A stretch of DNA of 24,764 bases, from positions 1 through 24,764 of IMG/VR virus record IMGVR_UViG_3300043434_000548. One strand, 5' to 3'. Made by a program: the position numbers and the translations under genes. A model generated the notes under the pieces. It was given only the letters and a program-made list of their open reading frames with translations. It was not told the origin of the DNA and did not search any database. Source of the stretch: a virus. Numbering within the stretch: the first letter of the stretch is position 1; each line of letters starts with the position of its first letter. Below, piece by piece: positions 5,928 through 16,425 of the stretch.

Positions 5928-8900
5928 GCGAAATAAACAAAAAACCAGGTCAGACCAAAGCACGTAAAATAAAAAACGAGGCTTTGTTACCCAGTATCCT
6001 GCAAACAGAACCCAACAAAAAAATGTTGGGCGCTACGCTAAATGCTATGACGTCCAAGGGACAGATGTTGCCATTCAAAGAGACTCATGGACATAGAACT
6101 GCACCCAGCGGCGCGGACACGTTCTTCAAACAGGAATCTGATCCTGTTAGAAGAGAGTCCATGGCCAATACTGCAATTATTGCCAACGATGATTCGGGTA
6201 ACTTCTTATCAAAGACATCTTATCTTGATCTAGAAAATTATTTTCGAGTAAAAGGATTGCCGCTTAAAGATGGCGTACAGTTAGACAGTGATATACTTAC
6301 ACTGGAATTGCCCATAGATTATAGAAGATTAGTTGATTATCAATTATATTATTGGGTTGACCATGGGCTACCTGCAATACGATTGCACTTAGACACTGCA
6401 AAATATACTATCTCCACAGATATTTTAAGTAAGCCATTTGTAACGGTCAAAGATGATCTAACTGGCAAAGAATTAGAGTTTGCGTCAGGTCAGACGGTAT
6501 ATTTTACAGGCGAACAGGAACAGCGTTATCTAACCACAGATTTAGACAAACCCAAGTTATTCTATATAGTAGGAATTGGCTCTGCCATACGCTTGCTGGA
6601 CGTAGGTGCATTTGATGAAAGATTACCTACTGGTTATTTTAAAAAGAGACCCTGGGATAAGTTAGAACTGGCCATAGATCCACCATCAATAAGATGGGAC
6701 AGTGAAAACTGGGACGGTAGTAGATTTTCTATAGGTTCGCCAGAGTATGTAGTTATGCGTAGATTCACTCCTGATGCCAATCACTGGAGTTCTTTTGATC
6801 GCTGGTATCATATAAGTGCCATCCATGCTGTAACACGTTTCTTGGATTTAGACATAGAAGATATTGCAAGAAATGACAATCAAGCACGTAGACCAATTAT
6901 ATCATTTAACAGTGGCATAAGGTTGTATAATTGGCCACGCCGAAGTCTAGGTGAAGTAAAAACATTATTATCTGGTGCCAGGGAAGACTATCAAACTAGA
7001 ACAAATATTGTAGATTCTTTGAATTACAAATTGAAAAATGGCGACAAAGTTATTTTTGAAAAGACTCAGGGAATTTGGCGTGTCAGCAATATTGGTACAG
7101 GTGCGCAGTTCACACTTACACAAAACAGTGCAGACTATGACGGTGTTATGCTAACCGCTCTAACAAGTAGGTTATATTATAGGGCCATATATAAAAATTC
7201 TATCTGGCAATTGGCACAGAATAAAGTTGAGCCCAATCAAACACCATTGTTTGAGTTTTTTGACACCAACGGAACTAACCTGGAAAACGTAGAAAACGCA
7301 AACTTCCGTGGAGGCGTCATACTGGGCTTTATGCCAGGACCTACCTATGACATAATATTAAACAAATATGTTACTATTAGTAATATTGACTATGATGCCA
7401 TAGATGAAACTAAATCCGGCGCAGTGGGCGCAAACCAAATCAAATTTACCACAGACATTGATCGAGATTTTGGTTATTTTAATTCTGTAACAAAAACAGA
7501 TGTCAGTATGAAAGGACCCTGGGCATACAGTAAAGCCGCAGGTAATTTACCATTTTATATCCCGCGCCAGGGTCTGGATTTGTCACCACAGTTACAAGAT
7601 CTAACCTATGAAGAATATGAAGACGAAGCGTGGAGTGTAGAGATAATACCAGCCGTAAATGGGTTCAATGAATTGCACGTATATCCCAACAACAATGGTG
7701 ACGTGGATTTATATTATAAACTAAACGGCCTTGCCCTAACAAAATTCACAACTAAAACGTCAACAAACAATGTGGAAAGTTTTATTCCATTGGTTTCCGG
7801 CGGCATATTCAAAATTTATTGTCATGGTTTAGAGCATCCCTTGGCACTACACGGTACCGGTATGGTTAACAATGTGCTTGGTCCCGTGGATATCGCAGAA
7901 CAAGTCATATCCAACAACGGTATCACAAACGGTGTCATTACATTAGACCTAAGCGAAACCTACAATAACGGCACTGAATATGTGGTCAACGAATTCGGTC
8001 AGGATCGTGTAAGATTATACTGGAGTTATAATAATAGTATACGAACAGCCATAGTCAAGCCCATAGAAAAATGGCGCTTTATCAATAATGCGTACTATCT
8101 TGACAAATCTAGTCCAGTGTATCATGACTATGATTATAATATCACCGACTCTACAGCATATGATGCTGGCCTAACCTTTAAACAAAAATTAACTGGCACA
8201 GTAGCTTTATCTAATAAAGCGACAACCGGTGACAAGATAGGCTTAGAATCTTTTATAACAAACAACACAGATAAAACTGCCCCTATAAGTTTAACGATTA
8301 ATCCGCTAAACCAAACTATAGATACATTGAATTATTATTCACTGTACCAACACGGAAGAGTCTCATTGTCTGCTAGTCCAACTGCCAGGGAGTCCACAGA
8401 TCCCGGCGCAGTTTATTACGACATTAATAATATTAATCTTAGATTCAATGGCGGAACATTGATCAAGCACAATAATCCACTGGCCAAAACAGCACTGGTT
8501 GCCGCAGCCATGCCCTTTGATCTAACAGACATATTAATCAAACAGGGCAAACATTATGATACATTCATGACAAGGTTAATAACCGAACTAAAACAAGTTA
8601 TTAATAACTACGACACAGAAAAGTATACGCAATTACAATTAATTGGATTGGCCCTGGATTCTATATATGTAAACCAAAAGGACAATGATAATTTTTGGTA
8701 TCATAGTAATATGATTGGCTGGGGACAAACAGTAAACACAGTTGACATAGCATTGACTTCTAATCTAGAATTGTCTCTATTATCCAGCATAGGAGAAATA
8801 TCACATGTAGCAGGCAAAGAACGATTAATGCACATTGTCGCAGATGGTCGTGTACTTAACAGAAGTGTTGATTATCAACTGGTATCAGAATTAGAAGGTT

Positions 8901-11900
8901 ATTATACAAAAGTTATCTTTGCATCTGAATTTGCAAATAAAACTGTAACCATTAATTATTGGCCGGATACTTTTAATAGCAGAGTGCCTGCCAGTTTGGC
9001 AAAAATTGGTTTATCTGCATGCTACGTGCCTGAAATTTACAGGGATTCTAGTTATTCCGGTGACGTATATTTTATCATTAGGCATGATGGATCTAAATAT
9101 TATTTAGAAGACGGCGCCAGCGAAGTCAACGGAAAATTGTATCCTGTTGACACCTTGGACCAGTTATTGTTTGAATACGAAAAAGCGATATGGAGTAGTA
9201 TTGCTCGAGACATAGAAATAAATTCATTTAAGAATTTATATAAGAATATCCCCGGTGCTTTCCGTACTACTAGATACACTTATGGTGAAGTACTGGAATT
9301 AACCAGTATAGAATCATATGCATGGATGCAAGATAATAATATTTTTACATTTAAAAATACGACCTATGATCAAACGAATCCATTTACATACAACTATCAA
9401 ATAGGAACCGGAGACGACGATACTACAATTACAGGTACTTGGCGCGCAGTTTACAAGTATTACTTTGACACAGATCGTCCACATACGCATCCCTGGGAAA
9501 TGTTGGCACACACCGTTAAACCAACATGGTGGGACGCTCATTATAGTTGGACTGACGAAGTTAAACGTAACAAATTGATTACAGCATTGGCTACGGGCAA
9601 TAGAGCAGAACCTGGTACGACTCCGGATATAAATGTCTGGCTGGCAAGAAGTACTGGATTTGACGAAAGTTTTACATTTCCTGTTGATTATACCACCGGT
9701 GAATTATTGGCACCAACACAAGTAGCTTGGCTGGCAGAAGTTTTAGACTATTCTGAAGAACACTGGCAACCTGGCGACATCAGTCCCTATGAACAAGTAT
9801 TTTTAAGTACTCAGCGCGGAGTAGCGGCGCAGGCGAAAACTTTGTACATGACTTCACCTACTACGTTTGTCAATGACAAATGGGTTCCAGGTAATGTTAA
9901 GATCAATGAGTTCGGACATAGGCTGGACAAAGAAACTGGATTCTGGCTATCGCCAAACATAGAGCATGTCTATCATAGACAAACAAACAACGACGGTTCT
10001 ATTAATTTCACAGCAGGTATAGAAAGTCTCTTTGCAGAATTTTGTATACTATACAACAGAGATTTCGCCACAGAGGTAGTCGCAGTATTGAATAACACAG
10101 AAATAAACAAGGAATTCTTACTTAGTGGTTTTTCAAATAATAACAATGTTAGAATGCAAAGCACAAGTACTCCTAACCAAACAACCAGTTTGTTTGTACC
10201 CGAAGAAAGTTATACAGTACGAACACTGCACCATTATCCAGAAAATGAAGATTTTTATTCTGCAATGAGAATAGTCTGGGACGGCAGTGCCTGGGCTGTT
10301 TATGGATTTACCAACGAAAATTCTTTGTTCAGTTATTTTGTACCAGTTGATGGTAGCTCCACAGTATCTCAGACTGTGGGTAATTTTACAATCAAAGAAA
10401 AAACAAATTACAATAAAAAAGATGTAGCTAAACTTAGGTATGGTACATTGTTTACAACTAGACAAGATTTATACGATTTTATTATCGGTTATGGAAAATA
10501 TCTAGAAAATATTGGTTTTGTTTTTGAGGACGTTGAAACCGGCGATGTTAGAAATTGGCAGTTAAGCGCCAAGCAATTTATATTCTGGAGCAATGATCCG
10601 CTGGAAGCAGGTAACTATATTGACTTAAATCCTGCCGCTGACCGCATAGTAATTAAAAAGAATACAACACAATTGTCTAATTTACTGGGGTCTAATATCA
10701 ATGTTGGACAAATCGTTGACAGACTAAGCCAACCTATGTTCAGCAACGACATACTAGTTAATAGAGATGATGCGGATTCCATAGTAATAACACCAAGAAG
10801 TGCAAATAAACCTGTATATGGAATTAAACTTATATTTGTAACCTACGAAAGTGTATTACACTTGTCCGGGCGCAGTGCGTTCAATGACATATATTTCTTA
10901 CCTGAACAAGCTACGTCTAAAAGAAGTTATGTTTTGGCCGGTAAGAAAACCGACGCATGGACCGGAAAATATGATACTCCTGGATATATCATAAGCGGTA
11001 CTGATATTATTCCTAATTATGATACCATGGCGGATACAGGTAGAACTTTACTGGACGTAGAGAATGTATTGCATGACACCGACATGTTAGAAGCAAGCAG
11101 GGGTCAATTTGGACTTAATAGAAATCCAGAATTGAGACAATTATTCTTACAAGAGCAAAGCGAAACCTTGTTCAAAACAGGTATAGCGTTTACCAAAGGC
11201 ACACAGCAAGTTTTTAATGCACTGGAGCCATTAACACACAAAGACGGTTCTAATACAATCGCTTATGAGGAATACATGGTTCGTACCGGTGAGTTCGGCA
11301 ATACTAGTAACATAGATTTCTATGAATTTGAAATTACTCAGGCAGACCTTGTAAAAGATCCTCAGATTATAAAATTCCAAGTAGATGATCTTGAATCAGA
11401 TCGTATAATCTACGTAGGTGATCGAGGCAGCCGCTGGGTACACAAACCCTATGGTAAAAATCTAAGATTTAATACTTTTAATAAGAACTATAGTATATTC
11501 AATACTACAGGACCTGTAATCAACGGTGACACTGATTATATTGTAAGTTCTGTTGATACTTTGACGTCCATGTATGCAGACTTTGAACAATTATGGAGCA
11601 TACCTGCATATGACGCTACTGCATCATATAAGAAAAATGAACAAGTGCGAATCAATGGACGCCTGTATGTTGCAAACAAAATTGTGTCGCCAAATACATG
11701 GACAGTTAATCAAGCATATTTCTCTCCGATCAATGAACCATATCTACCCAACGTTTTTGTTGAAAAATATGACACTGGATCAACATGGCAAGTATTGCAG
11801 TTAATGGATTTAGATATAGGTATCACAGAAGCATGTCCTGGACCCAGTGATACCAGCAAAGCACGTATAGCAACAAATAAAAATCATGGATTGGTCAAGG

Positions 11901-14797
11901 ATGATCTAGTATTGTTAGTAAATGCGGACAATGGAGCCAGCAGTGTAAACGGTGTTTGGCGAGTAGACGGCATAGAACAAATTGGTCCAAGCCATTATTT
12001 TTATATAAACACAAACATTCCAGGTACTATTAAAACAGGCAAAGTTTTTGTATTCAGACCGGTTAGATTTAAAACAGAAGAAGAATTAAACGCTGCAAAA
12101 GCCAGCGGCAAGTATGTTTGGAATAAAAAATTTAATCCAAGAGATAATGCACTGGGTACAGCAAACATAATCCCTCCACTGACAGCCAGTGGATATAGTA
12201 CAGTGTATCCTGTGGCCATTGTGGATGATGCAGTTGGTTCGGACAATACTATTGGATTCGGCAATTATAAAGTTTATCAGTTATCCAAAGACGAAGACAA
12301 CAATGACATAGCCACAGTGGTTAAATCACAGAGTTTACCTGTAGATCCCGGCAACATTGAGCATTTGGTAATTTATAACAAACTCAGTGGAAAAACTTTG
12401 GCCAAAGTTGACATCTTCGATCCTAAGAAATTTAAGCTACCACAGGTATTTTTAGACGACATAGATATTGTAAACCGAGTAGATCCTGCAAAATATACAC
12501 AGTCCAGCGATCCCAGCAAAAACTTGTATATCAGCACAGCTTGGTATGATGCCAATATTGGAAGACGTTGGTGGGATACCAGTACCGCACAGTTCGAAGA
12601 CTACGAAAGTGGTACCGACATAGATCGTTCTAAGTATTGGGGTAAAACAATCAATGATAAAAATCCTGATATCTATGAATGGACAAAGAGCACAGTGCAT
12701 CCCAGTCAATGGGAATCACAGGTAAAAAATAAAAAGGACATGTTTGGTGACACTGCCAGTGGCGAAGCGTACTTTAATGTTAGTACCGGTGTAAAAAATT
12801 ATTACTGGACAGAAAAAACAGAACAGACCAATGGGCAAAACTTTACAGTCTACTATTTTTGGGTTAAAAATAAAACAGCTATCCCAAAACAAAGTAAGAA
12901 ATCCAGAGTTTATTCTGCGTCACAGCTAAGTGCAGTTCTATTAAACCCCAGTGCAGCGGGTATACCATGGTGGGCTCCAGTTAGCAACGATTCTATGATT
13001 ATCAAAGGTGTTTCGGATCTGATCACAGATGCTGGCACAGTAATACAGATAAAATTAAAATCAAAAGGCGAGGAAAAGAATCAGCAATGGTTGTTTGTTT
13101 CCGATAATAATCCATTGTTTATTATTCCAGAATGGATGCACCTGCGAATGAGGGACAGTCTTGCAACATTTGTAACATTAAAGTATCAGGAAAATAACCA
13201 AGTATTTTATACTAACAAGAGAGTGCCAGACCTAAACAACTTGCATCCTTACAATAGAGTGGGTAATTCTATTAGACCGTACATGCAATCTTGGTTTAAG
13301 GATCCTATAGAAGCTAGACGCACATTTATTAAGAAAGTAAACCAGTTACTACTAACCATGGACTTAACCAACGGACTGGAAAACTGGGATCAACGTTTGT
13401 CACAGACAAATTATACACTGGGTGATCAAGTAATAGACATGACAACTACATGGTATTACGCTGATTATAAGAGCAGTAAATATGACGATAAGAAATCTAT
13501 TACAAACGTTTTTGACACACAGGCGGATCTATTAAATGCAAACGTTTATCAGGGAGAATATGTTAAAGTAACAGGACAAAATGTTATATATGAAAAGCAG
13601 TTAGACGGCGGCTATGATGTTGTCTTTAGATACAACGGAACCATACAATTTGTAGATGATCTGTATAAAAATGTATATTCAGAAGTCTGGGGAGATACAC
13701 CCTGGGACTACGATCTTAATGCACAGATCAGTGTTATAGTTGATGCATTACGTTATAACATATTTGTTCAAGAGTATAGGGTTAATTATGTTAATGCAAC
13801 CTGTGCTATGTTGCGTTATGTGTTAAGTGAGCAGTTAGATGTTGATTGGGTACTTAAGGCCAGCACAGTGTTATCTACTAATGTAGCAGTGGCATCTTTT
13901 ACTAGAGACCACGAATTACAACGAGATAATTTAGCAGTTTTAAATACATTCTACAAGTCTGTTAAAGCGTTTAGGGATAAGACCAGAGGCGGTGATATAT
14001 CAAAGAATCAGTTAGAAGACAATAATATTGCTGTTGAAGAATTCCCTGTACTTAACATACAATTAAACTATAACAGGCATGATTTTGGTAGTACAGAACA
14101 GTTAGGTACTACCTTGGACGGTCTGAGATTTGTTAATGTAGGCTGGGATGATGACCAAGCTAAATGGGATAATTTACCTTTTGATCCTGATCAGGCTGAC
14201 AACAGCGCACTAATTGAAAAAATATATAAGGGATACAGTGGTATACCTGCAGGTTCATTGGATAAGTTAATCACAGGTTCAGTTAAAGGCAAGTACCACA
14301 GAACAGGTCTTGGTGAAGAAGTTGTTTACAGCAATGTTACAGATAATCTGATACTGAACATCACACATGAAAATACTACAGTAAGAGAGCATTACCATAA
14401 TAACACCATGGCTGCCACAGTGTTGCTAAATGAAACTTCTTTGACCACTGCGATAACTGGAGAAGTTAACTTTATAGCACTTTCTGACATGTCAAATGTA
14501 CCAGATGCCAGCTATGAAAACATGCAGGCCATCTGGGTAAATAATGAAAGAATAGCGTATGCAATCAGAGAGGAATCTGGTATATCGGGTCTAGTACGAT
14601 GCACTGCGGGGACAACCATGCAGGATCACAGTATAGATTCTCCGGTGTATATAGAAAATTCTCGCACAAAATTGCATGGTTATATACCTTTGCAGAGTTT
14701 AAATAATACTACACAATTCTATAATGATCCTGGTAAGTCTCTTGCTGACAGTGAAAACTTGACGGCAGTAAATATCATGAATTATAGTACTAGTTAA
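5924..14797 (+). CDS. Giant virion structural protein, probable baseplate component (2957 aa)
   Basis: This single open frame of 2957 residues takes up more than a third of the window. It resembles the very large structural proteins encoded after gp6 in marine T4-like phages, some of which are annotated VrlC. A recognisable example is PNQTPLFEFFDTNG at residues 437-450. Most of the protein is beta-rich with many Tyr, Asn, Asp and Trp residues and no membrane segment or signal peptide. Residues about 1893-1942 look like a small carbohydrate-binding-type fold (ASYKKNEQVRINGRLYVANK). Residues about 2835-2911 hold an IWVNNERIAY...GLVR...GT module shared with the gp6 insert. By position it could stand in for gp7, the T4 wedge protein of 1032 residues; that is inference. 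AGGA lies seven bases before the ATG, which overlaps the gp6 stop. Confidence 0.8.
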   Translation: MSEINKKPGQTKARKIKNEALLPSILQTEPNKKMLGATLNAMTSKGQMLPFKETHGHRTAPSGADTFFKQESDPVRRESMANTAIIANDDSGNFLSKTSYLDLENYFRVKGLPLKDGVQLDSDILTLELPIDYRRLVDYQLYYWVDHGLPAIRLHLDTAKYTISTDILSKPFVTVKDDLTGKELEFASGQTVYFTGEQEQRYLTTDLDKPKLFYIVGIGSAIRLLDVGAFDERLPTGYFKKRPWDKLELAIDPPSIRWDSENWDGSRFSIGSPEYVVMRRFTPDANHWSSFDRWYHISAIHAVTRFLDLDIEDIARNDNQARRPIISFNSGIRLYNWPRRSLGEVKTLLSGAREDYQTRTNIVDSLNYKLKNGDKVIFEKTQGIWRVSNIGTGAQFTLTQNSADYDGVMLTALTSRLYYRAIYKNSIWQLAQNKVEPNQTPLFEFFDTNGTNLENVENANFRGGVILGFMPGPTYDIILNKYVTISNIDYDAIDETKSGAVGANQIKFTTDIDRDFGYFNSVTKTDVSMKGPWAYSKAAGNLPFYIPRQGLDLSPQLQDLTYEEYEDEAWSVEIIPAVNGFNELHVYPNNNGDVDLYYKLNGLALTKFTTKTSTNNVESFIPLVSGGIFKIYCHGLEHPLALHGTGMVNNVLGPVDIAEQVISNNGITNGVITLDLSETYNNGTEYVVNEFGQDRVRLYWSYNNSIRTAIVKPIEKWRFINNAYYLDKSSPVYHDYDYNITDSTAYDAGLTFKQKLTGTVALSNKATTGDKIGLESFITNNTDKTAPISLTINPLNQTIDTLNYYSLYQHGRVSLSASPTARESTDPGAVYYDINNINLRFNGGTLIKHNNPLAKTALVAAAMPFDLTDILIKQGKHYDTFMTRLITELKQVINNYDTEKYTQLQLIGLALDSIYVNQKDNDNFWYHSNMIGWGQTVNTVDIALTSNLELSLLSSIGEISHVAGKERLMHIVADGRVLNRSVDYQLVSELEGYYTKVIFASEFANKTVTINYWPDTFNSRVPASLAKIGLSACYVPEIYRDSSYSGDVYFIIRHDGSKYYLEDGASEVNGKLYPVDTLDQLLFEYEKAIWSSIARDIEINSFKNLYKNIPGAFRTTRYTYGEVLELTSIESYAWMQDNNIFTFKNTTYDQTNPFTYNYQIGTGDDDTTITGTWRAVYKYYFDTDRPHTHPWEMLAHTVKPTWWDAHYSWTDEVKRNKLITALATGNRAEPGTTPDINVWLARSTGFDESFTFPVDYTTGELLAPTQVAWLAEVLDYSEEHWQPGDISPYEQVFLSTQRGVAAQAKTLYMTSPTTFVNDKWVPGNVKINEFGHRLDKETGFWLSPNIEHVYHRQTNNDGSINFTAGIESLFAEFCILYNRDFATEVVAVLNNTEINKEFLLSGFSNNNNVRMQSTSTPNQTTSLFVPEESYTVRTLHHYPENEDFYSAMRIVWDGSAWAVYGFTNENSLFSYFVPVDGSSTVSQTVGNFTIKEKTNYNKKDVAKLRYGTLFTTRQDLYDFIIGYGKYLENIGFVFEDVETGDVRNWQLSAKQFIFWSNDPLEAGNYIDLNPAADRIVIKKNTTQLSNLLGSNINVGQIVDRLSQPMFSNDILVNRDDADSIVITPRSANKPVYGIKLIFVTYESVLHLSGRSAFNDIYFLPEQATSKRSYVLAGKKTDAWTGKYDTPGYIISGTDIIPNYDTMADTGRTLLDVENVLHDTDMLEASRGQFGLNRNPELRQLFLQEQSETLFKTGIAFTKGTQQVFNALEPLTHKDGSNTIAYEEYMVRTGEFGNTSNIDFYEFEITQADLVKDPQIIKFQVDDLESDRIIYVGDRGSRWVHKPYGKNLRFNTFNKNYSIFNTTGPVINGDTDYIVSSVDTLTSMYADFEQLWSIPAYDATASYKKNEQVRINGRLYVANKIVSPNTWTVNQAYFSPINEPYLPNVFVEKYDTGSTWQVLQLMDLDIGITEACPGPSDTSKARIATNKNHGLVKDDLVLLVNADNGASSVNGVWRVDGIEQIGPSHYFYINTNIPGTIKTGKVFVFRPVRFKTEEELNAAKASGKYVWNKKFNPRDNALGTANIIPPLTASGYSTVYPVAIVDDAVGSDNTIGFGNYKVYQLSKDEDNNDIATVVKSQSLPVDPGNIEHLVIYNKLSGKTLAKVDIFDPKKFKLPQVFLDDIDIVNRVDPAKYTQSSDPSKNLYISTAWYDANIGRRWWDTSTAQFEDYESGTDIDRSKYWGKTINDKNPDIYEWTKSTVHPSQWESQVKNKKDMFGDTASGEAYFNVSTGVKNYYWTEKTEQTNGQNFTVYYFWVKNKTAIPKQSKKSRVYSASQLSAVLLNPSAAGIPWWAPVSNDSMIIKGVSDLITDAGTVIQIKLKSKGEEKNQQWLFVSDNNPLFIIPEWMHLRMRDSLATFVTLKYQENNQVFYTNKRVPDLNNLHPYNRVGNSIRPYMQSWFKDPIEARRTFIKKVNQLLLTMDLTNGLENWDQRLSQTNYTLGDQVIDMTTTWYYADYKSSKYDDKKSITNVFDTQADLLNANVYQGEYVKVTGQNVIYEKQLDGGYDVVFRYNGTIQFVDDLYKNVYSEVWGDTPWDYDLNAQISVIVDALRYNIFVQEYRVNYVNATCAMLRYVLSEQLDVDWVLKASTVLSTNVAVASFTRDHELQRDNLAVLNTFYKSVKAFRDKTRGGDISKNQLEDNNIAVEEFPVLNIQLNYNRHDFGSTEQLGTTLDGLRFVNVGWDDDQAKWDNLPFDPDQADNSALIEKIYKGYSGIPAGSLDKLITGSVKGKYHRTGLGEEVVYSNVTDNLILNITHENTTVREHYHNNTMAATVLLNETSLTTAITGEVNFIALSDMSNVPDASYENMQAIWVNNERIAYAIREESGISGLVRCTAGTTMQDHSIDSPVYIENSRTKLHGYIPLQSLNNTTQFYNDPGKSLADSENLTAVNIMNYSTS

Positions 14798-14812
14798 ATA
14801 ATATGGTAAATA
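14795..14812 (+). promoter_or_regulatory. Two candidate late-type TAAATA boxes
   Basis: TAAATA occurs at 14795-14800, overlapping the TAA stop of the giant gene, and again at 14807-14812. The second is at a suitable distance for a leader of about ten bases carrying the AGGA ribosome site at 14820-14823 before the ATG at 14831. Confidence 0.5.
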
Positions 14813-14830
14813 ATACATTAGGATAAACAA

Positions 14831-15457
14831 ATGATCGAAGATACGAATATAAACATAGATGGACACGTTAAGATTTGGGACCCAACTACTCAAGAAGTTT
14901 TTGTGGACAAACACAACGCCATCAACCCAGAAACAATGAGCATTATTGTTGCTAACCAACTGGCTGGCAATAACGGAAAATACGTGTTCGAAATGCATTT
15001 CGGTAACGGTGGTATTGTTATCGACGAAACTGGTAATATTACATACAAAGACGTAACAGTGAATCTAAATAACGGAACGGTTGCGTCTTTGTTTAGCCCG
15101 ACCTACTTTAAATTACTAGATTCAACCGATACTAGAAACACTGATTCACAAAAGAATAAGATAGAAGTTGCTCACACTTTGGGTCTGAGTTATTCTGATT
15201 TGATTATCACCTGTACATTAGATCGCGAAGAACCCAGTGCAAGTGATCTAGGAAATCTTGTCAATGTAGATCAACAGGCCATGGATACGGCAGCAGACTT
15301 TGCCGGGGAGTTCGTTTTCAATGAGATTGGCTTAAAGAGTAAGGGATCTGAGCTTAACAACGGTTACTTATTGAGTCACATTGTTTTTCATCCTGTGCAG
15401 AAAAGTGCAAACCGTACAATACAAGTCGTTTATACGTTGCGTATACGTATAACATAA
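14831..15457 (+). CDS. Virion structural protein of unknown role (208 aa)
   Basis: The protein belongs to a type common next to baseplate and fibre genes in marine T4-like phages. It begins with a short strand segment (INIDGHVKIWDPTTQEVFVD, residues 7-26), then the pattern NAINPETMSIIVANQLAG and the motif FEMHFGNGG around residue 57. It ends in a beta-rich C-terminus (IQVVYTLRIRIT). No enzyme motif, signal peptide or membrane segment is seen. Its exact place in the virion is not known to me; baseplate periphery or fibre attachment is the likely setting given its neighbours. AGGA lies seven bases before the ATG. It sits between its own late-type boxes and those of the next gene. Confidence 0.7.
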   Translation: MIEDTNINIDGHVKIWDPTTQEVFVDKHNAINPETMSIIVANQLAGNNGKYVFEMHFGNGGIVIDETGNITYKDVTVNLNNGTVASLFSPTYFKLLDSTDTRNTDSQKNKIEVAHTLGLSYSDLIITCTLDREEPSASDLGNLVNVDQQAMDTAADFAGEFVFNEIGLKSKGSELNNGYLLSHIVFHPVQKSANRTIQVVYTLRIRIT

Positions 15458-15462
15458 AATGG

Positions 15463-15468
15463 TAAATA
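15463..15468 (+). promoter_or_regulatory. Candidate late-type TAAATA box before the tail-fibre-like gene
   Basis: GGTAAATATA lies 20 bases before the ATG at 15489, with AAGGA (15474-15478) between them. The spacing fits a late promoter that gives a short leader with a ribosome site. Confidence 0.5.
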
Positions 15469-15488
15469 TATAAAAGGAATAGCGTAGC

Positions 15489-16424
15489 ATGGCATATGAC
15501 GTAACAAAAACAAACCAACAACGACTGGCAATCATACCTGATAGACAATTAGACTCTACATCCACCAGTCTTAAGTTGTTGGGTAAAAATTTCCCCAGCT
15601 ATGGTGAAGTAATGGCTGAAAATCTAGTTGCATTACTAGAGCATTTTAGCAATCCAACTGCGCCACCAAACCCAATAATTGGACAGTTGTGGTATAAAAG
15701 CACAGAAGACGTTTTATACGTTAACGCAACAGGTACAGCAGATGGTTGGTTTCCAATCGGCGGCAAAAATACAATAGGTGGACCTGCAACAGGTTTTGAA
15801 ACGTCTGCTATCAAAGATGAAAATAACTTAATGCATTCCGCTATCAAGGTCAAAGTTAACAGTGTAATAGTAGCGATCATTAGTTCAGATGCGGCACAGT
15901 ATATACCGCATGCGGACACCGGTTTACAAGGCAGATTTCCGCTAATTGGCGCGGGTATTACTATGAATGACGGAGATTCGGACCCGACCGCAGGTGACTT
16001 TGCAAACTTCCTGATAAGAGGTAGATCTTTGGAAGCAGAATTCGCTGACATGGCAGAGATTTATATTGCTGATGATCTATTAGTCCCAGGTAACATAGTT
16101 AAACTGGGCGGCGAACAAGAGATCACAAAAACAACACAGGAGTTTGACGATCAAGTGTTTGGTATTATATCAACTGCACCTGGTTTCTTATTGAACAGTA
16201 AGATGAAAATGGCAGATTACGCTTATCCCGTGGCATTGAAAGGTCGAGTACCTTGTGTAGTTAAAGGTCCAGTTAAAAAGGGGCAGCGTATTGTTGCTAG
16301 TGACATCCCCGGTGTGGGTATGGCTACTGATCAATCAGACTCTGTGTCAGTGGTGGGACGAGCAATTAGCGCAAAGCATGACGATTCTATAGGTGCAGTA
16401 GAAGTAGCAGTTGGAGTAAAATAA
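15489..16424 (+). CDS. Tail-fibre-like structural protein (311 aa)
   Basis: The N-terminal segment at residues 24-70 is a pattern found in tail-fibre and related structural proteins of marine T4-like phages. It includes STSLKLLGKNFPSYGEVMAE, NLVALLEHFSNPTAPP and PIIGQLWYKS. The C-terminal 60 residues start at GRVPCVVKG (252-260) and continue with VKKGQRIVASDIPGVG. They resemble the C-terminal GRVP-type beta domain of many phage fibres, which in some families is a peptidase-like chaperone module; no self-cleavage residues can be assigned here. It probably takes part in a fibre or tip structure contacting the host. It has a good AAGGA ribosome site and its own candidate promoter, and is followed after one base by the next gene, suggesting a joint assembly. 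Confidence 0.72.
   Translation: MAYDVTKTNQQRLAIIPDRQLDSTSTSLKLLGKNFPSYGEVMAENLVALLEHFSNPTAPPNPIIGQLWYKSTEDVLYVNATGTADGWFPIGGKNTIGGPATGFETSAIKDENNLMHSAIKVKVNSVIVAIISSDAAQYIPHADTGLQGRFPLIGAGITMNDGDSDPTAGDFANFLIRGRSLEAEFADMAEIYIADDLLVPGNIVKLGGEQEITKTTQEFDDQVFGIISTAPGFLLNSKMKMADYAYPVALKGRVPCVVKGPVKKGQRIVASDIPGVGMATDQSDSVSVVGRAISAKHDDSIGAVEVAVGVK
16413..16416 (+). promoter_or_regulatory. Ribosome binding site supporting a TTG start
   Basis: GGAG lies nine bases before TTG at 16426. An in-frame TAA at 16417-16419 rules out any earlier start, and the next in-frame ATG would remove the first of three internal repeats. TTG is therefore the best start. Confidence 0.6.
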
Positions 16425-16425
16425 A

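Noticed and set aside
5574-5963. Minus-strand open frame of 129 codons across the gp6/giant-gene junction
   Set aside because: It overlaps the conserved gp6 C-terminus and the ATGA junction on the other strand; its Cys/Phe-rich composition looks like an antisense shadow.
15430-15452. Seven-base hairpin TTATACG / CGTATAA at the end of the 208-residue gene
   Set aside because: The stem is AT-rich with a nine-base loop and no T run after it, and it is within coding sequence; not convincing as a terminator.
15599-16051. Minus-strand open frame of 150 codons under the tail-fibre-like gene
   Set aside because: It lies wholly inside a well-supported plus-strand structural gene, has no ribosome site or promoter, and shows no recognisable motif.
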